From Afipia massiliensis (GTDB lineage Bacteria; Pseudomonadota; Alphaproteobacteria; Rhizobiales; Xanthobacteraceae), in NCBI RefSeq assembly GCF_001006325.2, contig NZ_LBIA02000001.1:1985501-2049500 (forward strand): a stretch of DNA of 64,000 nucleotides. The letters are read 5' to 3'. This document shows, piece by piece, positions 54,546-62,414 of this stretch; position 1 is the stretch's first letter; each line of letters opens with the position of its first letter. The notes below the pieces were generated by a model that saw only the letters and a list, made by a program, of their open reading frames with translations, did no database searches and was not told where the DNA came from. Made by a program: the position numbers and the translations under genes.

Positions 54546-54597
54546 TTTTGCAGAAAGCGGATAGTCCGGGCGGGATTTTGCAGAATCTGGATAGTCC
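54546..54597. promoter_or_regulatory. Direct repeat operator between AraC gene and set 2
   Basis: Two 22-bp copies, TTTTGCAGAAAGCGGATAGTCC-like at 54546-54567 and 54576-54597, differ at three positions and have a 30-bp period (three helical turns). Located 42-93 bp upstream of the AraC gene start and about 300 bp before the DUF2092 gene. The spacing and form are those of AraC-family operators. Confidence 0.65.
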
Positions 54598-54888
54598 TTT
54601 CAGCCTTCGTGAGATGTCGTGTGGATTGCAGGTGACCCGCTCCGCTACGGAGAAAGAAGGTCACCACTAATGACCCATTGCACCGGGGATGGCGCGCCGT
54701 GACAGCGACACCTGTTCGACATCGAAATCACGTAGCAAAGCCGCACAGACTCGGCCGCGGCTGCGATGTTAGGCTGCGCCCCGTCGGCGTAAGCGTTTTA
54801 ACCGCTTTCCATTGCCTCAACGTCAGGTGAGGTCTCAATGAGCCGGGTTTGTGGGTTTAGACCGTTTCAATAACCGAAGGAGAGAGCG
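54598..54888. other. Upstream region of set 2
   Basis: About 290 bp with no gene. It ends in the ribosome binding site AAGGAGAGAGCG of the DUF2092 gene. A promoter is expected here; none of the TGGCGCG-type sites is present in a full form, although ATGGCGCGCC occurs once at 54690-54699. Confidence 0.45.
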
Positions 54889-55701
54889 ATGAAGCGAATG
54901 AAAGAGGCCGCGAGGGGAGCAGCGAATTGTGCGCTGCGGCGGCCGGGGATCGTGGCAGGCGCGCTGCTGGTTATGTTGTCGATATCTTCAGCCGGTGCCC
55001 AGGGCAACGACGCCGACAAGCTGCTCAAGGCGATGTCCGACTATGTGGCCAGTCAAAAGGCGATTTCGGTCACATTCGATTCCGATGTCGAAGTGATCAC
55101 GTCCAACTTGCAGAAAATCCAGTTCACCAGCTCAGGCCAGGTCCAGTTGAGCCGGCCGGACAAGCTGCGCGCCACGCGCACGGGCGGGTACCGGGACATC
55201 GAGATCGTGTTCGATGGCAAGACGTTCAGCATCAACAACAAGGACAACAAGGAATACACGCAGGTCGACGCGCCGGGTACGGCTGATCAGCTGATCGACG
55301 TGCTGCGTGAAAGGCATGGGGTTACGGCGCCGGGCGCCGATCTTCTGCTGTCGAATGTCTTCGACGTCATGATGGCGGATGTCATCGACGGCGCTGTGAT
55401 CGGCAAGGGCGTCATCGATGGCGTCGAGTGCGATCATCTGGCGTTCCGCAATGTCGATACCGACTGGCAGATCTGGATCGAGTCGGGAGCCCGGCCGATC
55501 CCGCGCAAGTATGTGATCACCAGCAAGGCGGTCGCCGAAGCGCCGCAATACACCCTGCGCATCAAGGATTGGAAGAACGATGTGCCGGCCGACGCATTCG
55601 TGTTCAAGCCCGATCAGTCAGCCAAGAAGATCGCAATCAACGAACTTTCGGACATCGACGAAGTGCCGCAGGGCATCACGCAGGCAGGAGCAAGGAAATG
55701 A
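54889..55701 (+). CDS. DUF2092 exported protein
   Basis: 270 aa. A basic N-terminal stretch then a signal peptide (IVAGALLVMLSISSAGAQGN). The mature DUF2092 domain has a LolA-like fold expectation: DYVASQKAISVTFDSDVEVI, SSGQVQLSRPDKLRATRTGG, TFSINNKDNKEYTQVDAPGT and GVECDHLAFRNVDTDWQIWI. Likely periplasmic and possibly lipid- or lipoprotein-binding, by fold only. A good AAGGAGAG ribosome binding site precedes it. Its stop overlaps the next gene's ATG. Confidence 0.88.
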   Translation: MKRMKEAARGAANCALRRPGIVAGALLVMLSISSAGAQGNDADKLLKAMSDYVASQKAISVTFDSDVEVITSNLQKIQFTSSGQVQLSRPDKLRATRTGGYRDIEIVFDGKTFSINNKDNKEYTQVDAPGTADQLIDVLRERHGVTAPGADLLLSNVFDVMMADVIDGAVIGKGVIDGVECDHLAFRNVDTDWQIWIESGARPIPRKYVITSKAVAEAPQYTLRIKDWKNDVPADAFVFKPDQSAKKIAINELSDIDEVPQGITQAGARK

Positions 55702-56030
55702 CGCGCGCATCAACAACTCTCATTCGTCTCTCCGTTGCGACCATTCTCGGCGGTGCCGCCATGCTCTGGAGCGGACATTCGCCGCTGACTACGCAGGCGT
55801 CGCTCGTATCATCAGCTGATGCGAGGATCGGCCGCCCGCTGACGCCAATGAGTTACGCCGGGGTCGCGCGACGCACGACACGCCGCGCCGTGGTGGGTGG
55901 TGCAGTGGCGGCGGGAGCCGTCGCGGCAGGAACTTATTATGCGGCGCCGGTCGTCGTCGCGCCTGCGGTCGTACCCAGATGCGCTCAGGTGGTGGATGCC
56001 TATGGACGGATCGCCACCGTTTGCCGGTGA
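55698..56030 (+). CDS. Small exported protein with GRPLTPMSYAGVARRT motif
   Basis: 110 aa. N-terminal hydrophobic signal (LIRLSVATILGGAAMLWSG), then ADARIGRPLTPMSYAGVARR, a Gly/Ala-rich hydrophobic segment (VVGGAVAAGAVAAGTYYAAP) and a C-terminal Cys pair (PRCAQVVDAYGRIATVCR). The GRPxTPMSxAGVARRT motif and the Ala-rich tail are shared with the C-terminal end of the protein at 49526-50200. It overlaps the DUF2092 stop by 4 bp (ATGA). Function unknown. Confidence 0.75.
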   Translation: MTRASTTLIRLSVATILGGAAMLWSGHSPLTTQASLVSSADARIGRPLTPMSYAGVARRTTRRAVVGGAVAAGAVAAGTYYAAPVVVAPAVVPRCAQVVDAYGRIATVCR

Positions 56031-56072
56031 GTCCGTCGGAAAATCAAACAGGACACAACTGGAGGAGGCAAG

Positions 56073-56330
56073 ATGAAGCTCTCGATAGCACTGTCGGCGC
56101 TGCTGACAGCTGGCTTTGTGATGGCCAGCAGTGAGCAGGCCAGCGCCGTGGTCTACTGCCAATACGTTGCGTATCCGGTTGGATGCGTCGTAAGGCCAGG
56201 CGTCGTGCTGCGGCCGCGGCCGGTCGCGCGAGCGGTGGTGACCCCCGGCGTCGGTGCGCCGGGAGTGGGCGTACGGCCAGGAACGCCGATGAATCGTGGC
56301 GGCCCTGTCAATCGCGTTGGCAGGCGCTGA
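56073..56330 (+). CDS. Small Pro/Gly/Val-rich exported protein
   Basis: 85 aa. A signal peptide (MKLSIALSALLTAGFVMASS) is followed by VVYCQYVAYPVGCVVRPGVV and a repetitive Pro/Arg/Gly/Val tail (GVGAPGVGVRPGTPMNRGGP). Two cysteines may form a disulfide. GGAGGAGGC upstream is a good ribosome binding site. I recognise it as a type of small conserved hypothetical in Nitrobacteraceae, no function known. Confidence 0.72.
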   Translation: MKLSIALSALLTAGFVMASSEQASAVVYCQYVAYPVGCVVRPGVVLRPRPVARAVVTPGVGAPGVGVRPGTPMNRGGPVNRVGRR

Positions 56331-56401
56331 ACGCTGCTTCGGAGTGCGGCGGCGCCGCACTCCGTCATCTCATCAGTCATTTCGAAGCGTTGGAGATATT
56401 C

Positions 56402-56893
56402 ATGTCCCAGAGAACGCGCCTAGCCGCTTGCCTTCTGTTTGCTTCGACCGTTGTGGCCTTGAGCGCTGCGATACCGGCCTCGGCGCAAAGCCACTCGATC
56501 CGTCAGGGCGTGCTGACCTGCCGCACATCCGCGAGCGTCGGACTGGTCGTCGGCTCGCGTCAGCGACTGCGTTGCCAGTTTAGATCGGCAAGCGGACGAA
56601 TCCAGAATTACACCGGCACGATTGGCCGCCTCGGTCTGGATCTCGGCATCACGGCAGGTGGCGTGATGACCTGGGCCGTCCTGGCGTCCACGGCCAACAT
56701 TCCCACGGGCGCGCTTGCAGGGGAATTTGTCGGCGCAAGCGGTGACATCTCTGTCGGTTTGGGCGTCGGTGCGAATGTGCTTGTCGGCGGCACACGCAAA
56801 TCCGTCTCGCTGCAGCCGCTGTCCATAGAGGGGCAGGTCGGCGCCAACCTCGCACTCGGCGTTGCACGAATGAGACTCACGCCGGTCACCTGA
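56402..56893 (+). CDS. DUF992 exported protein (set 2)
   Basis: 163 aa. Signal peptide (ACLLFASTVVALSAAIPASA), then GVLTCRTSASVGLVVGSRQR and LRCQF with the conserved Cys pair, and the same GEFVGASGDISVGLGVGANV / LVGGTRKSVSLQPLSIEGQV core as the set-1 protein. Clear paralogue of 52438-52914. Immediately before the set-2 HdeA-like gene, the same order as in set 1. Confidence 0.9.
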   Translation: MSQRTRLAACLLFASTVVALSAAIPASAQSHSIRQGVLTCRTSASVGLVVGSRQRLRCQFRSASGRIQNYTGTIGRLGLDLGITAGGVMTWAVLASTANIPTGALAGEFVGASGDISVGLGVGANVLVGGTRKSVSLQPLSIEGQVGANLALGVARMRLTPVT

Positions 56894-56925
56894 ATATTCA
56901 ATCACATTAAAATGGGAGTTATTTT

Positions 56926-57282
56926 ATGATCAAGAAAACACTGGTTCTGTCTTCGGCAATTGTCGCGCTCGCAACGCCTGTCTACGCGCAGGTTGAACTG
57001 AAAACCTATGCTGATCGCAACGGTTTCATCGACGTCCAGAAGCTGACCTGCGCCCAGCTGGCAAACACGTTTCAGGAAGACGCCGACCATCTGACCACCT
57101 GGTATAGCGGCTGGTACAACGGCCTCGCCAAGAAGCACATGATGAATGTCGGCCGGGCGAAAGCGCTGGAGCACGAACTTATCGTTCATTGCAAGGCGAA
57201 TCCGGGCAAGAAAATCATCGAAGCCATCGACGTGGTTTTCAAGGTGTACAGAGCCGAGAACAACATCAAGCTCAAGCAGTAA
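56926..57282 (+). CDS. HdeA/HdeB-like periplasmic protein (set 2)
   Basis: 118 aa. Signal peptide KKTLVLSSAIVALATPVYA, then FIDVQKLTCAQLANTFQEDA, WYSGWYNGLAKKHMMNVGRA and LIVHCKANPGKKIIEAIDVV. The cysteine pair is kept. It closely parallels the set-1 HdeA-like protein, with long identical stretches (FIDVQKLTCAQLA, WYSGWYNGLAKKH). DUF992-HdeA adjacency is conserved between the two sets. Confidence 0.88.
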   Translation: MIKKTLVLSSAIVALATPVYAQVELKTYADRNGFIDVQKLTCAQLANTFQEDADHLTTWYSGWYNGLAKKHMMNVGRAKALEHELIVHCKANPGKKIIEAIDVVFKVYRAENNIKLKQ

Positions 57283-57361
57283 CTTTGCTCGGACTCAGAA
57301 GCCCGGGCACCTGGAAGTGCCGACACCAGTGAAGTCTGGCGACTACCCTTAGTGGAAGGAC

Positions 57362-58936
57362 ATGGTCATGGAAATCATCTGCAAGAAGCTGCTCGCCGCA
57401 GCCGCGATATCGAGCGCGCTGAGCCTCACCTGCGCATATGCGCAAGTCCCGAAGCCGGGCGAAAATCCCACGCCGGGATTCAACAACAAGATTCCCGACA
57501 AGATTCTTACGCCGGACAAGATTGAGACGCGGATCGGAACGCTCAATTTCGTCGATGGTGTGCCGACGGTCGAGACGTCACAGAAGGTGTACGATCATCT
57601 CGATTTTCTCCGCGGCGTCGAAGTCTTCCTCAATTTCATCCCGGCCGCTTCCGTCGAAGCCATCCGCTTGGGCAATGCCGAGTTGGGCGCAGTCAAAAGC
57701 AACCAGGGAATCATTTTCGACCAGTTGCTCGATTCCAGTCCTCTCCTGCTCACCGGAAACACCGACACCGTCTACTGCCTTGTGACGCTGGACCTTAAGG
57801 CCGACGGGCCGACCGTTGTCGAGGTGCCGCCGGGCACCGGCCCGGGCACGGTCGACGATGCGTTCTTTCGCTTCGTCGTTGACATGGGTGCTCCGGGTCC
57901 GGACCGGGGCCAAGGCGGAAAATATCTGATTGTTCCTTCCAGCTATAAGGGTGAGCTACCAAAGGACAAGAAGGATGGCGGCGATTACTTCATCGCGCAC
58001 TCTCCGTCGAACGTGAACTTGCTGGTGTTGCGCGGCTTCCTCGTGGACGGCAAGCCAGATGCGGCGTCGAAACTGTTCCGCGAGGGATTGAAGGTTTACT
58101 CGCTGAGCAAGGCGAGCAATCCACCGAAGATGGAGTTCTTCAATGCGTCGAAGGTGCCTTACAACACCGTTCATGCTAATAATTTCGAATTCTTTCAGGA
58201 AGTCGACCACGTCATTCAGAATGAGCCGATGGAGCTGTTCGATCCCGAGCTTCGCGGAATCGCGGCTTCCATCGGCATCCGCAAGGGTCAGAAATTTGCC
58301 CCCGATGCGCGCATGAAGGCGACACTGACCGAATCCGTCGCCGTGGCAAACGCCACCGCGCGGTCGATCGGATTCCGCAATCGCGATCCGCGCTCGGCTA
58401 TTTATCCGAACAGCCAGTGGAAGAGCGGTTTCGTTGGCAGCGATTACCGCTGGATGGATATCGACGGCGTATCCGGGCGCAATCACGATGCACGGACAAA
58501 TTTCTTCTATCTTGCGACCGTCAATACGCCGGCGATGGCTGCCAAGATTATCGGCCGCGGCTCGCAGTATGCGATGACCTACGTCGATGCCGCAGGCAAC
58601 CCGTTCGACGGGGCGAAGACCTACAAGGTGAATATCCCGAAGAATGTGCCAGCGCAGGACTTCTGGTCGGTGGTACTCTACGATCCGCAGACGCGCTCCG
58701 AGTTGCAGACTTCGCAGCCATTCCCGAGCAAGAATAACAAGCGTGATAAGATGGCGGTGAATGCCGACGGCTCCGTCGATCTTTATTTCAGCCCGAAGGC
58801 GCCCGCGGGCAAGGAAGCGAACTGGATTGCTTCGGTTCCTGGCAAAAGCTGGTTCACGATCTTCCGTCTTTACGGCCCTCTTGAGCCGTGGTTCGACAAG
58901 ACCTGGCGACCCGGCGAAATCGAAGAGGTGAAGTAG
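57362..58936 (+). CDS. DUF1254/DUF1214 exported protein (set 2)
   Basis: 524 aa. Signal peptide (CKKLLAAAAISSALSLTCAY) then a proline-rich leader. The DUF1254 domain has YDHLDFLRGVEVFLNFIPAA and LLTGNTDTVYCLVTLDLKAD. The DUF1214 domain ends with NVPAQDFWSVVLYDPQTRSE and WIASVPGKSWFTIFRLYGPL. It is related in domain layout to 50213-51643 but only distantly in sequence, and the longer form may have a separate role. GGAAGGAC precedes the ATG. Confidence 0.9.
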   Translation: MVMEIICKKLLAAAAISSALSLTCAYAQVPKPGENPTPGFNNKIPDKILTPDKIETRIGTLNFVDGVPTVETSQKVYDHLDFLRGVEVFLNFIPAASVEAIRLGNAELGAVKSNQGIIFDQLLDSSPLLLTGNTDTVYCLVTLDLKADGPTVVEVPPGTGPGTVDDAFFRFVVDMGAPGPDRGQGGKYLIVPSSYKGELPKDKKDGGDYFIAHSPSNVNLLVLRGFLVDGKPDAASKLFREGLKVYSLSKASNPPKMEFFNASKVPYNTVHANNFEFFQEVDHVIQNEPMELFDPELRGIAASIGIRKGQKFAPDARMKATLTESVAVANATARSIGFRNRDPRSAIYPNSQWKSGFVGSDYRWMDIDGVSGRNHDARTNFFYLATVNTPAMAAKIIGRGSQYAMTYVDAAGNPFDGAKTYKVNIPKNVPAQDFWSVVLYDPQTRSELQTSQPFPSKNNKRDKMAVNADGSVDLYFSPKAPAGKEANWIASVPGKSWFTIFRLYGPLEPWFDKTWRPGEIEEVK

Positions 58937-59058
58937 TTCCGATATGAGAAGGGCTGCACCAAGTGGTAGCCCTTGCCTTAACGGAACGGGTTTTGCGATT
59001 TCATTGGTCGCGACGATCGTGATCGTACTGAAAATTCAATGGCACGGGAGGACCAGCG

Positions 59059-59454
59059 ATGAAGGTCGTGTATTATCTGACCTACGTGATGGCTTTCGTC
59101 TTTCTCGTCGGGGAAACCGCGCGTCGGGGCATTGGTTATTTGTCAGTCAATGCGACCACGATGATCGAGGATTATCTGTGCGGAGCCTTGATGCTGTGGG
59201 CCGCCTGGGTCTGGTCCAGAGGATATGATTCAGCAGCCAGGATCATGGCCGTTGCGTGGGCCTACGCGACAGGCGGCATGTTCGTTCCGTTCGCCGCTCA
59301 TCTTGAGGCATGGCTTCGAAATGAAACATTTCGCCCGGATCATCCGCATACGGATGTTGGATCTATAATTCTGAAGGGCGCGATCTGGGTGGTTTGTCTC
59401 GCGTGCCTCATCGTTACCTTGAGAAGCCAGCAGGGTAAAAAATCAACCGCCTAG
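59059..59454 (+). CDS. Four-helix membrane protein of unknown function
   Basis: 131 aa with about four TM segments (VVYYLTYVMAFVFLVGETA, TTMIEDYLCGALMLWAAWVW, RIMAVAWAYATGGMFVPFAA and SIILKGAIWVVCLACLIVTL). A ribosome binding site GGGAGG precedes the ATG. I recognise no family. It follows the set-2 DUF1254 gene by 122 bp on the same strand and may be the last gene of the set or independent. Confidence 0.7.
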   Translation: MKVVYYLTYVMAFVFLVGETARRGIGYLSVNATTMIEDYLCGALMLWAAWVWSRGYDSAARIMAVAWAYATGGMFVPFAAHLEAWLRNETFRPDHPHTDVGSIILKGAIWVVCLACLIVTLRSQQGKKSTA

Positions 59455-59602
59455 ACGGCGGCAGAGTTACGGATGCAGGTGGTTGAGGGCATCGCGCGCC
59501 ATCGCTCTACTGGGATTGGGTGCGCGGGTCGGGACGTGGTAACCTCCCTTGCCGGTGATCCGATCTGCAGCAATTCCCATCTTCTTCCCCGAACGGTGTT
59601 TG

Positions 59603-60244
59603 ATGACAACGAGATTTCTATTCGACGGACCCGAAGACGCCGGGACGACGATTCTTCTGGCGCATGGTGCCGGCGGGGCGATGGATTCCGTGTCGATGAC
59701 AGCGAGTGCGAAAGCGCTTGCGGAAGCCGGTTTCCGCGTCGCTCGCTTCGAGTTTGACTACATGGCCGCGCGCCGGATATCGGCCTCCCGAAAGCCGCCG
59801 CCGCGTGCGGACCGGCTGAACCCGGAATACATCGCCGCGATTGATGCGCTGAACCTCAAAGGGCCGCTCATCATCGGCGGAAAATCGATGGGCGGGCGCG
59901 TCGCGAGCATGGTCGCCGACGAGTTGTATGCATCCCGGCGAATCGCGGGGCTTCTCTGTCTTGGCTATCCTTTCCATCCGCCGGAGAAGCCCAAGCAGTT
60001 GCGCACCGAGCATCTTGCAGAACTCGAAACGCCAACGCTCATCGTGCAAGGGACACGAGATGTGTTTGGCTCGAGGGAAGAGGTTTCATCGTACGCGCTG
60101 TCGAAGGCGATTGAAATTCTCTGGCTGGAGGATGGCGATCACGATCTCAAGCCGCGGAAAAGCATATCCGGGTTCTCGGCGGCTGATCATTTGAAGACAG
60201 TTGGAGAGGCCGTCTCATCCTGGGCCGACAGGATCGTTCGCTAG
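59603..60244 (+). CDS. Alpha/beta hydrolase of the KANL3/Tex30 family
   Basis: 213 aa, cytoplasmic. The N-terminal LLAHGAGGAMDSVSMTASAK is the oxyanion-hole region of this family. The nucleophile elbow is IIGGKSMGGRVAS with Ser95. The acid is in LIVQGTRDVFGS and the His in WLEDGDHDLKPR. Small alpha/beta hydrolases of this type have no assigned substrate. The ATG at 59603 fits the family start better than an upstream in-frame ATG at 59549. It converges with the following minus-strand gene across a 10-bp hairpin. Confidence 0.88.
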   Translation: MTTRFLFDGPEDAGTTILLAHGAGGAMDSVSMTASAKALAEAGFRVARFEFDYMAARRISASRKPPPRADRLNPEYIAAIDALNLKGPLIIGGKSMGGRVASMVADELYASRRIAGLLCLGYPFHPPEKPKQLRTEHLAELETPTLIVQGTRDVFGSREEVSSYALSKAIEILWLEDGDHDLKPRKSISGFSAADHLKTVGEAVSSWADRIVR

Positions 60245-60275
60245 GCGCGATCTGCGGAGATTGCGGCGCATACTT

Positions 60276-60300
60276 CAACGGTGCCGACCTGGCACCGTTG
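60276..60300. terminator. Hairpin between convergent genes
   Basis: CAACGGTGCC and GGCACCGTTG form a 10-bp perfect stem around GACCT. It lies between the ends of two convergent genes. No T tract follows on either strand, so an intrinsic terminator role is probable but not certain. Confidence 0.55.
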
Positions 60301-60326
60301 ACCGATCAGGGATGTATTACCCGCGA

Positions 60327-61265
60327 TTATCGCAGTGGCATTGGCGGCCGTGGAACGCTCGTGTCGCCGGGCGGGGGCGGAAGCTGCGAGGGCGCAGATT
60401 GTTGTGGTGGTGCCGGCGGGATGTAGGCTTCGCGCTGAGGATAGCTTTGCGGGTAGCTCTGCCCTTGCGGATAGGCTTGGGTTGAAGCGGGCTGGACGCT
60501 ACGCGTAGCAGGAGCGGGAGCCGGCGCGGATGTTGACGCCCGCTGTGGTCGCGGTGCTGCGGCCGGCTTCGCGGCAGGCTTGCGGCGCACTTCATGCTCT
60601 GCGGCTTTCGCGACATCACGGCTCAGTTGCTGCTGGCCGGCCTGCAGTTGCTCGACCGTTTGCTTCAACGACGCGATTTCGCGCGCCATGGTTTCAATCG
60701 ACTGCGCAAGTTCTGGTGTCAGCGCCGCCGGGGTTGGAGGAGTCTCCGCCGCCGGCGTGGAAGCCGCTGTTGCAGGCTCTGCGGGTGTCGGTGCCGCTGC
60801 GGCGGTGTCTTGCGAGGGCGCCGATTCGGCAGCCGGTTCAGATGCCGTGATCTGAGAGGTTGTGTCCTGTGACTCGGCGGCGTCGGCGCTTTGCGTCGGA
60901 GCGGTCGTGCCTGCGAGAAGCTGCGGCACGAGGTGAGAAAGCCGCTGCTTTGCTTCGTCACCGTAGGAATGCCAGGCCGCAGCTGCGGCAATGCCTGCGC
61001 AGACGATCAGTCCCACGACACCGCGAGCGAGCTTCCCGCGTGGCGCCGGATTGAGGATGTCGCCGACGTTATCGTTCAGCGGCGCGGTGTGGAGCGGCGG
61101 CTCACTGGCCGGTTCCGGCGATGGCGCAGGCGTGACGTTGACCTCAGACGGGGCATGGACTTTGGACGGATCATGCACGATGCGCGGCGCCAGCTCGCGG
61201 AGCTGTGCCACAATGGCGTCGTGCGGATCGGCGTGCGGGTCTACGTGTTGCAATTCGAGTTGCAT
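60327..61265 (-). CDS. Single-pass membrane protein with Pro/Ala-rich extracytoplasmic region
   Basis: 312 aa from ATG 61265 (MQLELQHVDPHADPHDAIVA). The first 75 residues are cytoplasmic. One TM helix (GVVGLIVCAGIAAAAAWHSY) is at about 82-101. Then comes an Ala/Pro/Thr/Ser-rich linker, a coiled-coil-like stretch (IETMAREIASLKQTVEQLQA, about 190-215) and a Pro/Gln-rich tail with repeated YPQ(G/S/R) units. Known only as a hypothetical type in this group; TonB-like or cell-wall-spanning functions are guesses. Confidence 0.72.
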   Translation of the reverse strand: MQLELQHVDPHADPHDAIVAQLRELAPRIVHDPSKVHAPSEVNVTPAPSPEPASEPPLHTAPLNDNVGDILNPAPRGKLARGVVGLIVCAGIAAAAAWHSYGDEAKQRLSHLVPQLLAGTTAPTQSADAAESQDTTSQITASEPAAESAPSQDTAAAAPTPAEPATAASTPAAETPPTPAALTPELAQSIETMAREIASLKQTVEQLQAGQQQLSRDVAKAAEHEVRRKPAAKPAAAPRPQRASTSAPAPAPATRSVQPASTQAYPQGQSYPQSYPQREAYIPPAPPQQSAPSQLPPPPGDTSVPRPPMPLR

Positions 61266-61476
61266 TGACGCTCCGTGATTGTGCGAGGTGCGATGCGCGG
61301 CGGGCATCCGGCCATCTGCCAGCAACAGGAGGCATCGCGCTTTGACCATAGCAAGGCGGTACGATGAAAAGTCTGAGGCAGGGGAACCGAGGTGGCAGAA
61401 TCGTGCGGTGACGCTCACCGCGCGACTCTTTTGAGGCCTTATCGTGATCTTCGATCAAACGGGATGCTGGCTCGCT

Positions 61477-62313
61477 TCAGCGCCGCGTGCAGACGATCTC
61501 CAGATACTCGCTGGGAATAATGACGGCGTCATCGCCTGAGCGGTTGAAATGGCTGAGCAGCGCCCTGATGTCGCTTTCGAGCGCCGATTGAGCGGCGGGT
61601 TCGAGCGCAGCGAACGCCTTGAGCACAGGTCCGTAGTAGCCTTTGAAGATCTCTAGCCAATGGTCCGTCGAACGGTAGCGAAACACGAAATGACGTTGTG
61701 CCACCTTGATGGATGAGGCGTTAGCCGAAAACATCTCGTCGATACGTGCGCGGGTGCCCCAGAGCGCCGGTGACTTCACGCCGGGAGGCGGCGGCAGGTG
61801 TTTGCCGATGGTCTTGAAAAGCTGGCCGATGAAGCCTTCCGGCGTCCAGTTGGCGAGACCGATCTTGCCGCCGGACTTGCAGGCGCGGATGAGTTCGCCC
61901 GCGGCGCGGTCGTGATCCGGCGTGAACATCACGCCAAAGGTCGAGACCACCGCGTCGAAACTCTTGTCCGGAAACGGCAGCGCCTCGGCATCGGCCTCAC
62001 GAAAGGTGATGTTGAGCCGCTCGGCGTGAGCGCGTTCCTGGCCACGTTCGAGCAGGGCCGGCACATAATCGGTGGAGGTGACGTCACACCAGCGGCGCGC
62101 GGCAGCAAGCGTGACGTTGCCGTTCCCGGCAGCGACGTCGAGCACGCGCTGGCCAGCACGGAGGTCTAGTGCTTCGCACAGCTCCTCGCCGACGATTTGA
62201 AGGGTGGTGCCGACCACGGCGTAATCGCCGGACGACCAGGCGCCTTGCTGGCGGGCCTTGACCGCCGTAAAGTCAACGGGAACTTTGCTGATGGTATTGG
62301 TGGTATCGAGCAT
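61477..62313 (-). CDS. Class I SAM-dependent methyltransferase
   Basis: 278 aa from the ATG at 62313 with GGAGAAG upstream; the open frame continues 90 codons further but without recognisable sequence. The SAM-binding motif I is RVLDVAAGNGNVTLAAARRW, the acidic loop is STDYVPALLER, and FREADAEALPFPDKSFDAVV carries motifs II/III. It is a UbiE/COQ5-like small-molecule methyltransferase; the substrate is unknown. It is divergent from the BTAD regulator at 62415, with 101 bp between starts, suggesting co-regulation. Confidence 0.88.
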   Translation of the reverse strand: MLDTTNTISKVPVDFTAVKARQQGAWSSGDYAVVGTTLQIVGEELCEALDLRAGQRVLDVAAGNGNVTLAAARRWCDVTSTDYVPALLERGQERAHAERLNITFREADAEALPFPDKSFDAVVSTFGVMFTPDHDRAAGELIRACKSGGKIGLANWTPEGFIGQLFKTIGKHLPPPPGVKSPALWGTRARIDEMFSANASSIKVAQRHFVFRYRSTDHWLEIFKGYYGPVLKAFAALEPAAQSALESDIRALLSHFNRSGDDAVIIPSEYLEIVCTRR

Positions 62314-62414
62314 GGTTCTTCTCCGTTCGGATGTGTTGTCTCGCCTGCGCGAGTAGGGCTGGATCGGGCGCCATAAAGCGCCATTGCCATCGATCCCAGC
62401 CGTAACGGCCACAC

